DNA of 32,144 bases from Opitutia bacterium (GTDB taxonomy: Bacteria; Verrucomicrobiota; Verrucomicrobiia; Opitutales; Opitutaceae): assembly GCA_947472765.1 (NCBI GenBank), contig CANJCM010000058.1, positions 1 to 32,144 on the forward strand. The letters are read 5' to 3'. Positions within the stretch are counted from its first letter, which is position 1. Each line of letters starts with the position of its first letter. Under the pieces are notes generated by a model. The model was given only the letters and a program-made list of their open reading frames with translations, did not search any database and was not told the origin of the DNA. Below, one piece after another: positions 22,307 through 30,601 of this stretch. The position numbers were made by a program, and so were the translations under genes.

Positions 22307-22615
22307 ATGTCCTCCTCCCATCCCCTACCGAGGAACGCCGCGCTGGCGCTGATGGTTTATTTCGCCGGGTACATCATGGTCGGTGTCACGGTTGGGGCGC
22401 GGCTGGTGCTCGCGCCCCGTTTTCAGGATGAGCTGCGCGAAATGGTCGGTTGGAGCGCGGCGGTCCTGCTGGTCGGTCAGTTGCTGTGCTGGCGCTGCGG
22501 TTGGGCGGAATTCCGGCGCGATTCCGCCGGACGCGGTTTCGCGCGGTTTTTTCGCGTCGTGATCCTCGCCCCCATTACATTGTGGCAGAAGCCAGGGCCG
22601 TCGGGCGCGTCCTGA
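22307..22615 (+). CDS. Small predicted membrane protein, unknown
   Basis: The frame encodes 102 residues from the ATG at 22307. Two hydrophobic segments are visible: AALALMVYFAGYIMVGVTVGARLVL at about 11-35 and VGWSAAVLLVGQLLCW at about 47-62. Basic patches separate a third, shorter hydrophobic run near the end (FFRVVILAPITLW). No family is recognised. The length, composition and lack of overlap with neighbours favour a real gene, but support is weaker than for its neighbours. The leader has no Shine-Dalgarno sequence. Confidence 0.5.
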   Translation: MSSSHPLPRNAALALMVYFAGYIMVGVTVGARLVLAPRFQDELREMVGWSAAVLLVGQLLCWRCGWAEFRRDSAGRGFARFFRVVILAPITLWQKPGPSGAS

Positions 22616-22759
22616 GGCAGGGGACGGTGAGACGTGTCCGGGGTGCCGGCCTCGGATGCCGGATCCACCGCGGAGGCGGAACTTTGGCCCTGATAAGATA
22701 GTCCGCCAAATTCTTGCGTCCGGGCCCGGCGTGGCCATTTTTCACGCCCTTATCCTTTC

Positions 22760-23191
22760 ATGAAAATCCGTCTCCTGCTCGCCTCGCTCACCATCGCCTT
22801 TGCCCCGCTGTTCTCGTTCGCCGCGGACAGTTCGCCGTCGGAACTCGACGACTTGATGGAGCAGATGAACACCGCCTATCGGAAGCTGACGCGTCAGATT
22901 TCGAATTCGGCCAAGAACGCCGACTCGCTGGCCGCCGTCGCCACGATGCACGATCGCGCGGTCGAATCGGCGAAGCTCGAGCCGAAGCGCAAGGCCGAGG
23001 TCCCCGCCGCCGAGCAGGCCAAGTTCGTCGCCGACTACCAGGCGGGCATGAAGACCCTGATCGGCCAGCTCGACAAGTTGAAGGCGTCGCTCGAGGCCGG
23101 GAAGAACGATGAGGCCGCTGAGATCCTGAAGACGCTCAAGCAGTCGCAGGAGGACGGCCACAAGCAGTTCAAGAAGGCCAAGAAGAAGTAA
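22760..23191 (+). CDS. Exported cytochrome b562
   Basis: The 143-residue protein has a signal peptide (MKIRLLLASLTIAFAPLFSFA, cleavage after FAA or before ADSS) and an all-helical, Lys- and Glu-rich mature part. It aligns with the four-helix cytochrome b562 fold. ELDDLMEQMN at the start of helix 1 matches the E. coli LEDNMETLN, so M33 would be the axial methionine. EDGHKQFKK at the end of helix 4 matches the region of the axial histidine, giving H134. Spacing between the two ligands is 101 residues, against about 95 in E. coli. If right, it is a periplasmic haem-b electron carrier; its redox partner is unknown. No CxxCH is present, so haem is not covalently bound. The match is by eye and could be a haemless relative. 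A strong terminator follows. Confidence 0.72.
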   Translation: MKIRLLLASLTIAFAPLFSFAADSSPSELDDLMEQMNTAYRKLTRQISNSAKNADSLAAVATMHDRAVESAKLEPKRKAEVPAAEQAKFVADYQAGMKTLIGQLDKLKASLEAGKNDEAAEILKTLKQSQEDGHKQFKKAKKK

Positions 23192-23217
23192 GAGCCGCGC
23201 GGGGCTCGGTCACTTTC

Positions 23218-23249
23218 GGGGCGGGCGTTTTCGCCCGCCCCTTTTTTTT
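23218..23249 (+). terminator. Rho-independent terminator after the cytochrome b562 gene
   Basis: GGGGCGGGCG pairs perfectly with CGCCCGCCCC around a TTTT loop and is followed by eight T residues. It is the strongest terminator in the window. Confidence 0.95.
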
Positions 23250-23264
23250 GACGTACGGCATGGA

Positions 23265-23337
23265 TGGAGGGCGGGTGCCCTCACCCGCTGAAAGTCTTTC
23301 GGTTGGTCCTTTGGCCGGTGGGGACACCGGCCCTCCA
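23265..23337. repeat. TGGAGGGC-ended paired-hairpin element, family 3, copy 3 (73 bp)
   Basis: GGCGGGTG-ccctc-ACCCGC at the left and GGCCGGTG-gggac-ACCGGCC at the right lie inside TGGAGGGC / GCCCTCCA ends. It is the inverted counterpart of 9707-9780. The following bases, about 23350-23400, share CTTCGACTAGCTCAGAGCCT and a GGCAGGCCGT-type segment with the family 5 element at 5337-5468. No gene lies in the 314-bp gap around it. Confidence 0.88.
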
Positions 23338-23505
23338 ACACACCCCGGCGCTCTTCGACTAGCTCAGAGCCTCTATTTTTAGCGAACGGCAGGCCGTGAG
23401 CCTGTCGAACGGCTTCGCGGCACCCCACTCCCAGAGGGGATTCCAAACCGTATATTCGTCGAGAGAGGGATCCTCGTTCCCTCATGATCGTGGGAACCCG
23501 GACGA

Positions 23506-24351
23506 TCACGCCCCCGGCCCGCGCGCCACCGGCCGCGCTGGATCGGCGATCCATTCGCTCCACGAACCCGCGTGCAACTTCGATCCGGCGAGCCCGGCGT
23601 ATTCCATCGCAAAGAGATTAACGCACGCCGTCACGCCGGAGCCGCACTGATGCGCAACCTGATCCGGGGTGCGCGAGCCGAGGAGGGCTTCGAACTCGCG
23701 ACGCAGCTCGGCGGCGGGTCGCATCGTCAGGTCGGGCTGAAGGTTCGCTTTGAAGAACCGGTTTTGCGCCCCCGGAATGTGCCCGGCGATGGGATCGATC
23801 GGTTCGGTCTCTCCGCGGTAGCGCTCGGGGGCGCGGGCATCGACGACGAGCCGCGGTCCGGAGTTCAGTTCGGCGGCGATCGTTACCGAGTCCACCACCC
23901 GCGAGAATTCCGGACGCGCCACGATTGTCCCCGCGCCCCGCGGGGCCGGGATGTCCGACGTCACGGGCTGACCGGCCGCGGTCCATTTCGGCAGGCCGCC
24001 ATCGAGCGCGGCCACGCGGGTCAGCCCGATCCAACGGGCGAGCCACCACAGCCGCGTGGCGTATTGGCCGCCGACATCGTCATAGGCGACGATCTGCGTG
24101 TCGGCGGTGACCCCATGCCGGTTGAGAAACGCGGCGAAGTCCTCCGGGCGCGGCAGCGGATGCCGGCCGTTGCGGCCATTCTTCTCGCCGGCGAGCGCGG
24201 TGTCCATCGGGGCGAAGAATGCGCCCGGGAGATGGCCTTCCTGATAGAGCCGCGGGCCCTTGGCGTAGTCGAAGAGATCATGCCGGCAGTCGAAGACGAC
24301 CCAGGACGGATCCGACACGTGCCGCGCCAGGGTGGAGACATCAATCAACAT
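23506..24351 (-). CDS. Two-domain sulfurtransferase (rhodanese / 3-mercaptopyruvate type)
   Basis: The 281-residue protein has two rhodanese domains. The inactive N-terminal one is at about 1-125 (VVFDCRHDLFDY, GHLPGAFFAPMD, DDVGGQYATRLWW). The catalytic C-terminal one is at about 150-281 (LVVDARAPERYRGETEP, GHIPGAQNRFF). The active-site loop is HQCGSGVTAC, with C236 as the persulfide-carrying cysteine. CGSGVTA is the loop of 3-mercaptopyruvate sulfurtransferases rather than thiosulfate ones (CRKGVTA), so 3-mercaptopyruvate is the likelier donor. The length is normal. It has no export signal, so it is cytoplasmic. It stands alone, with no sulfur-metabolism neighbours. Confidence 0.95.
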   Translation of the reverse strand: MLIDVSTLARHVSDPSWVVFDCRHDLFDYAKGPRLYQEGHLPGAFFAPMDTALAGEKNGRNGRHPLPRPEDFAAFLNRHGVTADTQIVAYDDVGGQYATRLWWLARWIGLTRVAALDGGLPKWTAAGQPVTSDIPAPRGAGTIVARPEFSRVVDSVTIAAELNSGPRLVVDARAPERYRGETEPIDPIAGHIPGAQNRFFKANLQPDLTMRPAAELRREFEALLGSRTPDQVAHQCGSGVTACVNLFAMEYAGLAGSKLHAGSWSEWIADPARPVARGPGA

Positions 24352-24430
24352 GCTGGCGACGTTACCGGGCCGTGCCCACCGAGGTAAAAAGAAAACCTGT
24401 CGGGTCTTCGGGATCCGCGCGCGCCGGATT

Positions 24431-24511
24431 CACGGGTCGGGAGCCCCGTGCCACACAGCGGCCGGCTTTTTCACCGTCCCTCCAAGAGTGGCACGGGTCT
24501 CCTGACCCGTG
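24431..24511. repeat. Paired-hairpin repeat, family 2 (CACGGGTC type), copy 2
   Basis: CACGGGTC-ggga-GCCCCGTGCCAC at 24431-24454 is followed by GTGGCACGGGTC-tcct-GACCCGTG at 24488-24511. The arms face outward here, the reverse of the arrangement in copies 1, 3 and 4, so this locus joins halves of two elements. It lies between the divergent sulfurtransferase and DUF3311 genes. Confidence 0.9.
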
Positions 24512-24598
24512 AGCGCCGCAGCCGCGCGGAAGCCGCTTCGCCGTCCTGATCCAAATTCAAATTGCGTTCGCCCGAGGCGGCGTGGATTTTCCCGCGCG

Positions 24599-24838
24599 AT
24601 GTCACGCGCGGTCCCACCCCGTCCCTCGCTCGCGGCGCTTGGTTGCGGCCTGATTCCTTTCATCGCGATCTGCGGAGCGGTGCCGCTGTGGGATCGAATC
24701 ACGCCCACCGTGTTCGGTCTGCCTTTCAACCTCGCGTGGCTGATTGCGTGGATTGTGCTGACGCCGATCTGCATGACTTTCGCGAACCGAATCGAAACGG
24801 CGCGCGAAGCGGAGACGGAGAAGAAGGGCGATTCCTGA
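24599..24838 (+). CDS. DUF3311 small membrane protein, partner of the symporter
   Basis: The ATG at 24599 gives 79 residues; the in-frame extension to 24509 crosses a repeat and is rejected. Two transmembrane helices are visible: LAALGCGLIPFIAICGAVPLW and LPFNLAWLIAWIVLTPICMTFA. The IPFIA...PLWDR segment and the following pattern match DUF3311. In B. subtilis the DUF3311 protein YhjC is encoded next to the sodium-solute symporter YhjB, and such pairs are common. The stop codon TGA ends at 24838 and the symporter ATG begins at 24840, so translation is probably coupled. The role is likely as an accessory subunit or assembly factor of the symporter. Confidence 0.9.
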   Translation: MSRAVPPRPSLAALGCGLIPFIAICGAVPLWDRITPTVFGLPFNLAWLIAWIVLTPICMTFANRIETAREAETEKKGDS

Positions 24839-24839
24839 C

Positions 24840-26285
24840 ATGACTCCGAGCACGATCGCCCTCTCGGTCATTGGCGGCATCGTTGGCCTGGGCTCGCTGC
24901 TCGGCTTTCTGGCCGGCGCGCGGCGGCAGATGAATCTCGAGCAGTGGACGGTGGGTGCCCGCGGCTTCGGCACCGTGCTGCTGTGGCTGCTGATGGCAGG
25001 CGAATCGTTCACGACCTTCTCGCTGCTCGGGGCGAGCGGCTGGGCGTTCTCGCGCGGGGCGCCAGCGCTCTACATCCTCGCCTATCTGACGCTCGGTTTC
25101 GTCCTCTCCTTTTATATTCTGCCGCCGATCTGGGAGCTGGGCCGGAGGCACGGGCTGCAGACGCTGCCGGATTTCTTCCAGCGCCGTTATGGCAGCCGGA
25201 CGCTCACCGCGCTCGTCGCTTTGATCGGCGTGATTTCCATCGTGCCCTACCTGCAACTGCAGATCACCGGGCTCGGGATCATCGTGGGCGTCGCGAGCTT
25301 CGACGGCATTGCGCGGACCGCGGCGATGAGCATCGGCTGCGTGTTGGTCTCGGCCTTCGTCTTCGCCGGCGGTATCCGCGCCGTGGCCTGGATCAGCGTG
25401 CTGAAGGACTTCCTGCTGGTTTTCGTCGTGATCTTTGTCGGCATCGCGATCCCGGTGATGCACTTCGGCGGCATCGGGAAAATGTTCGACGCCGTGATCG
25501 CGGCGAAGCCGGCGCATTTCGTGATGCCGGGTTCCACGCCGAATCTCGGCCATGGCTGGTTCATCTCCTCGGTGCTGCTGAGCACCTTCGGGTTCTACAT
25601 GTGGCCGCACCAGCTGGGCGCATGCTACACGGCCCGCAGTCGCGAAACCATCCGCCGGAACGCGATCATGATGCCGCTCTACACGCTGTCGCTGCCGTTT
25701 GTATTCTTCATCGGTTTCGCCGCGATCCTGATGCTGCCGGAGCTGAAGAATGGGGATCTGTCGTTCCTCATGGTCGCACGGGATTCGTTTCCGCCGTGGT
25801 TTCTCGGCGTGGTTGGGGGCGCCGGCGCGCTGACGGCGATGGTACCGGCGGCGGTGCTGCTGCTGAGCGCGGCCGCATTGTTCACGAAGAATTTTTTCCG
25901 CCCGCTGTTCGCGCCGCACCTGACCGACGATCAGGTGGCGCGCGGGGCGAAGTGGATCGTCGTGGCGATCAGCCTGACGAGTCTCGGTTTCGCCGTCTTC
26001 AGTTCGAGCACCCTGGTGTCGCTGCTGCTGATGGGCTACGCGGGCGTGACGCAGTTTTTCCCGGGCGTGATCTTCGGTCTCTTCTGGCCGCGGGCCACGA
26101 CGACCGGTGTGACGTCCGGATTGGTCACTGGCGCCGGGCTCGTCGCGTTCTTCGTCCTCACTGGTCGCGATCCGTTCCTCGGATTGAATGCCGGCTTCAT
26201 CGCGCTTCTCGCCAATTTCCTCGTCGCCGTCGTGGTGAGCCTGGCGACGCCCGCGCAGCGCAACGGCTTCGAGCCTGAGGATTGA
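24840..26285 (+). CDS. Sodium-solute symporter family permease
   Basis: The 481-residue protein is hydrophobic throughout, with about 13 transmembrane helices expected. Family landmarks are RQMNLEQWTVGARGFGTVLLWLLMAGESFTTFSLLGASGWAF in the first third (unwound helix 1-2 region), then RRHGLQTLPDFFQRRYGSRTL and MWPHQLGACYTARSRE in the middle loops, which are typical SSS motifs. The C-terminal helix ends GFEPED. It imports a solute with sodium; the pairing with DUF3311 suggests an organic-acid or similar substrate, but none can be named. AAGAAGGGCG upstream of the ATG is one of few possible Shine-Dalgarno sites here. Confidence 0.95.
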   Translation: MTPSTIALSVIGGIVGLGSLLGFLAGARRQMNLEQWTVGARGFGTVLLWLLMAGESFTTFSLLGASGWAFSRGAPALYILAYLTLGFVLSFYILPPIWELGRRHGLQTLPDFFQRRYGSRTLTALVALIGVISIVPYLQLQITGLGIIVGVASFDGIARTAAMSIGCVLVSAFVFAGGIRAVAWISVLKDFLLVFVVIFVGIAIPVMHFGGIGKMFDAVIAAKPAHFVMPGSTPNLGHGWFISSVLLSTFGFYMWPHQLGACYTARSRETIRRNAIMMPLYTLSLPFVFFIGFAAILMLPELKNGDLSFLMVARDSFPPWFLGVVGGAGALTAMVPAAVLLLSAAALFTKNFFRPLFAPHLTDDQVARGAKWIVVAISLTSLGFAVFSSSTLVSLLLMGYAGVTQFFPGVIFGLFWPRATTTGVTSGLVTGAGLVAFFVLTGRDPFLGLNAGFIALLANFLVAVVVSLATPAQRNGFEPED

Positions 26286-26301
26286 GTCTGGCCGGGGTCG
26301 C

Positions 26302-26376
26302 GTGGCACGGGTCTCCTGACCCGTGAAAGCGGGATGATTTTCTTCATGCCCTCCACGGGTCGGAGACCCGTGCCAC
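26302..26376. repeat. Paired-hairpin repeat, family 2 (CACGGGTC type), copy 3
   Basis: GTGGCACGGGTC-tcct-GACCCGTG at 26302-26325 faces CACGGGTC-gga-GACCCGTGCCAC at 26354-26376. The centre is 28 bases. It lies in the 97-bp gap between convergent genes (symporter and MBL hydrolase) and might also act as a weak transcription stop for both. Confidence 0.92.
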
Positions 26377-26382
26377 CCCGCG

Positions 26383-27405
26383 TTACTTCGTATCCCCGCT
26401 GACCATTCGCCAGGCCTTCTCGATCGTGCCGGGGGCGCGCTGCGCGAAGTCGGGGAAGCTCGTGTTGTACTTCGCCGTCAGCTTCGGGAGCACCTGCGCG
26501 ACGGTTTCGTTCATCGTCGCGCCGGTGCTGTAGGCCTGCGTCGTTTCCGCGAGGAGATCCGTCAGAAAACTCTTCCAGACCTTGATCTGCTCCTTGCCGT
26601 GGAAGACACCACCATGGCCGCCCAAGAAGTGTTCGAAATCCAGCTTCTCCACCGCCTCGAGCGTCTTGATCCAGTCGTACGGATAGCTGTCCGACATGAA
26701 CGGCACCCAGCCGTGTAGCGCGTCGCCACAGGCGAGGACCTTTTCCTTCGGCAGGTACACCCAGATGTCGCCGTCGGTGTGCGCATTGCCGAGAAAGAGG
26801 AACTGCACCGTCCGTGAGCCGCGACGGAGGATCATGCTGCGTTCGAAGGTCAGGGTGGGGAGCTGGAGTTGCATCTGCTTCAACTCCTCGAGGAAGCCCT
26901 CCGCCTGCTTCAGGTCGTCCTGCAGTTTCGCCTGCACCTTGGGATCGGTCGCCTTGGCCAGCTCGCCCTTGATCCGGTAGATGTCCTTCGGCATCCCGAG
27001 CAGCTGCGTCTTTACCCGCGGAATGCCGACGCGCTCGATGTTCTCGCGCGTCTTTTCGGAAGAGATGATTTCCAGGTTCAACGGCCACGCCGCGGGATAC
27101 GCCTGGCCGCCCTGGGTGTGATCCCAGTGGAAGTGGGTGTTCACGACGAACCGCACCGGCTTGTCGGTGATCTTCTTGATCTCGGTAATCAGAGCGCGGG
27201 CGGCCGACGGCTTCGAGTGGGTGTCGACCACCAGCACCGAGTCATCGAGCACGATGATCATCGCGTTGCAGTTGGTCTTGTACTGCGGCGTGGAGATCGC
27301 CGCGTAAACGCCGTCGGCGATGGGCGTGATCGTGAAGAGCGGTTCGGCGGCGGGCGTGACGGCGGCGGCCGCAATGAAGAGGAGGAGCGAGACGAGACGT
27401 TTCAT
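26383..27405 (-). CDS. Exported MBL-fold metallo-hydrolase
   Basis: The ATG at 27405 gives 340 residues with a signal peptide (MKRLVSLLLFIAAAAVTPAA). The zinc-site motif is HFHWDH at 91-96, with H209 in GNAHTDGD, D228 in ACGDALHGW and H264 in LGGHGGVFHG, a complete two-metal set. Between the first motif and H209 lies a charged helical insert at about 140-182 (KGELAKATDPKVQAKL, QAEGFLEELKQMQLQL) that is not part of the core fold. The family hydrolyses ester, thioester or lactam bonds, and exported members include beta-lactamase-like and quinoprotein-associated forms. No beta-lactamase loop signature is seen, so I do not call it a resistance enzyme. The TTG-started extension to 27495 is rejected because the ATG gives a proper signal peptide. 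Confidence 0.92.
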   Translation of the reverse strand: MKRLVSLLLFIAAAAVTPAAEPLFTITPIADGVYAAISTPQYKTNCNAMIIVLDDSVLVVDTHSKPSAARALITEIKKITDKPVRFVVNTHFHWDHTQGGQAYPAAWPLNLEIISSEKTRENIERVGIPRVKTQLLGMPKDIYRIKGELAKATDPKVQAKLQDDLKQAEGFLEELKQMQLQLPTLTFERSMILRRGSRTVQFLFLGNAHTDGDIWVYLPKEKVLACGDALHGWVPFMSDSYPYDWIKTLEAVEKLDFEHFLGGHGGVFHGKEQIKVWKSFLTDLLAETTQAYSTGATMNETVAQVLPKLTAKYNTSFPDFAQRAPGTIEKAWRMVSGDTK

Positions 27406-27537
27406 GGGTAAGGGTCCTTGGGCCGGGGAGGGGCGGGGTGGAGCCGGGCGTGCGCATCGACGATTAAAACCGTCCCGGCCGCCAGCCAATTTCACCCGGG
27501 ATTTTGTGGGGTCGGCGGAGATTCTCCTTCCTGTTTC

Positions 27538-27556
27538 GAATGAATTAAATTCATTC
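27538..27556. promoter_or_regulatory. 19-bp perfect palindrome upstream of the ammonium transporter gene
   Basis: GAATGAATT-a-AATTCATTC is an exact inverted repeat, AT-rich in a GC-rich window, 72 bases before the amtB start in the divergent gap with the MBL hydrolase. It looks like a site for a dimeric regulator of nitrogen genes. I do not see an exact sigma-54 (TGGCAC-N5-TTGCW-type) promoter close to it. Confidence 0.6.
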
Positions 27557-27627
27557 AGCGCGTCCGCTTAACTCACTATCTTCATTGTTCCGGCTGTCTT
27601 CCTCCGGCCGGGGCGACCCCCAACCCC

Positions 27628-28929
27628 ATGACTCGTTCCGTTGCCGGCTCCCGCTGGCTTCTCGCGTTCCTTCCTCTGCTCTGGCCGTTGACGGCCCAGG
27701 CCCAGCCCGCGGCGACCGCGACTCTGAATACCGGTGACACCGCGTGGATGATCACCGCCACGGTCCTCGTGTTGTTCATGACCCTGCCAGGGCTCGCGCT
27801 CTTCTACGGCGGACTCGTCCGGGCGCAGAACGTCCTCTCCGTCCTTATGCACTGCTTCGCGGTCACGTGCATCGCGTCGGTGCTCTGGGTCGCCGGGCTC
27901 TACAGCCTCTCGTTCTCCGAGGGCAACGGCTGGATCGGCGACCTGCAGCATATCGGATTGCGCGGCATCGGCGTGGGCGAACTGAACGGGCGGACCTATC
28001 CCGAGACCGTCTTCGTGATGTTCCAGATGACCTTCGCGATCATCACGCCGGGCCTGATCATCGGCGCGCTCGTCGAGCGGATGAAGTTCACCGCGATGAT
28101 GCTCTTCACCGCCTTGTGGCTGATCGTGGTGTACGCGCCGGTCGCGCACTGGGTGTGGGGTGGCGGCTGGATGCAGAAGGAAGGCGTGCTCGATCTCGCC
28201 GGTGGCATCGTCGTCCACACCACGGCGGGCGTCTCGGCCCTTATCCTCGCGTGGTTCCTTGGACCGCGCGCCGACTTTCGTGCGCGGATTCACCCGCCCC
28301 ACAGTCCGGGCATGGTGATGATTGGCGCGTCCATGCTCTGGGTCGGCTGGTTCGGTTTCAACGCCGGCAGCCAGGGTGGCGCGAACGCCGCCGCGGGCAT
28401 GACGATGCTCGTGACGCACATCGCGGCCGCCGTCGCCAGCCTCACCTGGACCCTGATCGAATGGCGCAAGGCCGGGAAGCCCGGCCTCGTTGGCATCGTC
28501 ACCGGCATGGTGGCCGGACTGGCCACCGTCACGCCGGCTTCCGGCAACATCGGCCCCATGGGCGCGGTCATCCTCGGAGTTCTCGCGGGCATCGTTTGTT
28601 ATTTTGCCTGCGGCCTGATCAAGCAGCGCCTCCAGATCGACGACGCCCTCGACGTCTTCGCCGTGCACGGCGTCGGCGGGATGATGGGCTCGATTCTCGT
28701 CGGCGTTCTCGGAACCGCGACCTTCGGCGGCTCCGGGGTGACGAGTGCCGGCGCGCAGCTCGTGACCCAAATCAAGGCGGTGGGCTTCACCGCGCTTTGG
28801 TCCGCCGCCGGGACCGTCCTGATTGTGCTGGTGATCAAGGCCACGGTCGGACTCCGCGTCGGGCAGGAGGCGGAGTACACCGGGCTCGACCAGGCTGAGC
28901 ATGGCGAAACCGCGTACCATCTCGATTGA
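27628..28929 (+). CDS. amtB: Ammonium transporter (AmtB/Amt family)
   Basis: The 433-residue protein has a signal peptide (LAFLPLLWPLTAQAQP), as in E. coli AmtB, then 11 transmembrane helices. The pore residues are present: D189 in DLAGGIVVHTTAG with twin histidine H197, and H347 in FAVHGVGGMMG. LFYGGLVRAQNVLS and WVGWFGFNAGS are further hallmarks, as are MFQMTFAIITPGLIIGA and the SPMV-like region. It conducts ammonia/ammonium across the inner membrane and should be gated by the P-II protein encoded 64 bases downstream. The upstream in-frame extension to 27568 lacks a signal peptide. There is no Shine-Dalgarno sequence; the leader is CCCCCAACCCC. A palindrome at 27538-27556 may serve its regulation. 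Confidence 0.97.
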   Translation: MTRSVAGSRWLLAFLPLLWPLTAQAQPAATATLNTGDTAWMITATVLVLFMTLPGLALFYGGLVRAQNVLSVLMHCFAVTCIASVLWVAGLYSLSFSEGNGWIGDLQHIGLRGIGVGELNGRTYPETVFVMFQMTFAIITPGLIIGALVERMKFTAMMLFTALWLIVVYAPVAHWVWGGGWMQKEGVLDLAGGIVVHTTAGVSALILAWFLGPRADFRARIHPPHSPGMVMIGASMLWVGWFGFNAGSQGGANAAAGMTMLVTHIAAAVASLTWTLIEWRKAGKPGLVGIVTGMVAGLATVTPASGNIGPMGAVILGVLAGIVCYFACGLIKQRLQIDDALDVFAVHGVGGMMGSILVGVLGTATFGGSGVTSAGAQLVTQIKAVGFTALWSAAGTVLIVLVIKATVGLRVGQEAEYTGLDQAEHGETAYHLD

Positions 28930-28972
28930 GCGAACTCCGGGCGTCCGCCGGCGTCTGTCCCTCTGTCCCTAA

Positions 28973-29332
<360 letters not shown>

Positions 29333-29860
29333 GAAAGTAGAAAGTAAGAAGGCTGAATTAAGAAACCGGGCAGGTGAAACACACCCCGGCGCTGCGCGCC
29401 ACCCCTCTCGAGCTGGCCCTCCACCGATCCGTGGACGTTCCGTCGGACGTTAGGCAGCCTTGGACGGTGGGGGCACCGTCCCTCCATGGATTGCTCTTGG
29501 AGAGGAGAGCGAACTGAAGTCTGAACGATCCGCCTCCCATGGAGGGCGGGTGCCCACACCCGCCGACTTCGTCCCACTGCCTCGTTCCGGCTCCAGAGGG
29601 GAGCTCGGAAGTGTCCTCAGAATACTCCTCGTTCGATCCAATCATATCGAGGTCCCCTCTCGAGTGCCGGGCGGAGCGACATTCACCCTGGGTCTCGCGC
29701 TGCGCACGGGCGCTTCGCGAAATCGTTCCTGCATGGGTGCCCGTAGGGCGGGGTGGGTGCAGAACGGGCTCACGCGCTCCACGACCGCCTTGCGGCCCCA
29801 ACGAAACGCGGCCACACCCACCGTGACGTTTTCGATCTCCGCACGTCTCCGCGTACCGCG
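29333..29860. other. 528-bp gap with a composite repeat
   Basis: No gene is seen. The stretch holds the inverted composite copy at 29395-29620 and then about 240 bases without a visible element. Open frames crossing it on both strands are repeat or GC-content artefacts. The promoter of the gene at 29861 should be at the right end. Confidence 0.7.
29395..29620. repeat. Composite paired-hairpin repeat, family 3 module, copy 4 (inverted)
   Basis: Read on the minus strand it gives GGAACGAGGCAGTGG, GGCGGGTG-tgggc-ACCCGCC then CTCCATGG, CTCCTCT and GAGCAATCCATGGAGGG, then ACGGTG-ccccc-ACCGT, the same order as 9236-9453. On the + strand the first hairpin is at about 29462-29480 (GGACGGTG) and the second at about 29540-29563 (GGCGGGTG). 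The module near its left end, CACCCCTCTCGAGCTGG, also recurs near 9640-9690. Confidence 0.8.
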
Positions 29861-30580
29861 ATGCCCCACTTCCTTCGCCGGCTTCTTCTCCTCTGTCTGC
29901 TCGCGCTGCTGCCGGCGCGGGGACTCTGTGCCGACGGCGAGGACGGCCCGACGGCCGAGCCCTTGGTGACCGTGCGGGCCAGCGATCGCGTGATGCTGTA
30001 TGTCCGGCGTCCCTACATGACGATGACCGAGACGATCGTGCTCGCGCCGGCCGGACCGAAGACGACGACCACGCGCCCCGGCGTGAACAATGTGATTCAT
30101 CTGCTGGTGGCGCCGTTCTGGCTCCGCGACGGAAGTGTCGAGGGGCTCGCTTTTCCCATGCTGCGTCCGCAGCTCACGCTCTCGCATGGCCGAGTGAAGC
30201 GGTTTGCCCTCACGCGGCCCGATGGCGAGGCGGTGCGCCATGTGTCGGAGGCCACGGCGGATTGCCGCTATGTGCTCACGCTCGAGTTCGGTCACATGAT
30301 GCCGGACCAGTTGACGGTCACCATGCACTTTTCCGCGCCGGTTGGCCTCAACCCCGGCGCTGAACTCCTCTACACGCCAAGCAACGATGGGCATCCGCTT
30401 CGCTCGGGGCCGACGGAGTCGGTGCAGACCGTGGTCCGGGTAATCGCCGACGAACCGCTCGAGTCGTGGCAGGTGACGAAGGACGGAGCCGTCATCGAAC
30501 GCCCGTCCGGCTACCCCGCCGTCACCCTGGACCGCGACGCCGCGCACGTTTTCCGCTTCGGCGTGAAGGAAGCGCGGTAG
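29861..30580 (+). CDS. Exported protein of unknown function
   Basis: The ATG at 29861 gives 239 residues with a signal peptide (FLRRLLLLCLLALLPARGLC, cleavage near CADG). The upstream frame to 29753 does not improve it. I recognise no family. The mature part is beta-rich with a P/T-rich patch (PAGPKTTTTRPGVNN), FWLRDGSVEG, two cysteines at the signal peptide end and in ATADCRYVLTLEFGHMMPDQLTVTMHF, and a C-terminal YPAVTLDRDAAHVFRFGVKEAR. It could be an extracytoplasmic beta-sandwich protein. It stands alone between a repeat-filled gap and a family 2 repeat. Confidence 0.75.
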   Translation: MPHFLRRLLLLCLLALLPARGLCADGEDGPTAEPLVTVRASDRVMLYVRRPYMTMTETIVLAPAGPKTTTTRPGVNNVIHLLVAPFWLRDGSVEGLAFPMLRPQLTLSHGRVKRFALTRPDGEAVRHVSEATADCRYVLTLEFGHMMPDQLTVTMHFSAPVGLNPGAELLYTPSNDGHPLRSGPTESVQTVVRVIADEPLESWQVTKDGAVIERPSGYPAVTLDRDAAHVFRFGVKEAR

Positions 30581-30601
30581 TACGACCCACGAATGCTCCG
30601 G

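Noticed and set aside
26383-27405. Calling the MBL-fold protein a beta-lactamase
   Set aside because: The metal site is generic and there are no class-specific residues or resistance context.
27481-27627. Sigma-54 promoter for amtB
   Set aside because: GTGGGG and similar words occur, but no GG and GC pair with the required 10-base spacing and flanking bases was found.
27568-28920. 450-residue minus-strand frame opposite amtB
   Set aside because: The product is rich in Asp, Glu, His and Arg with no motifs; the + strand AmtB is certain.
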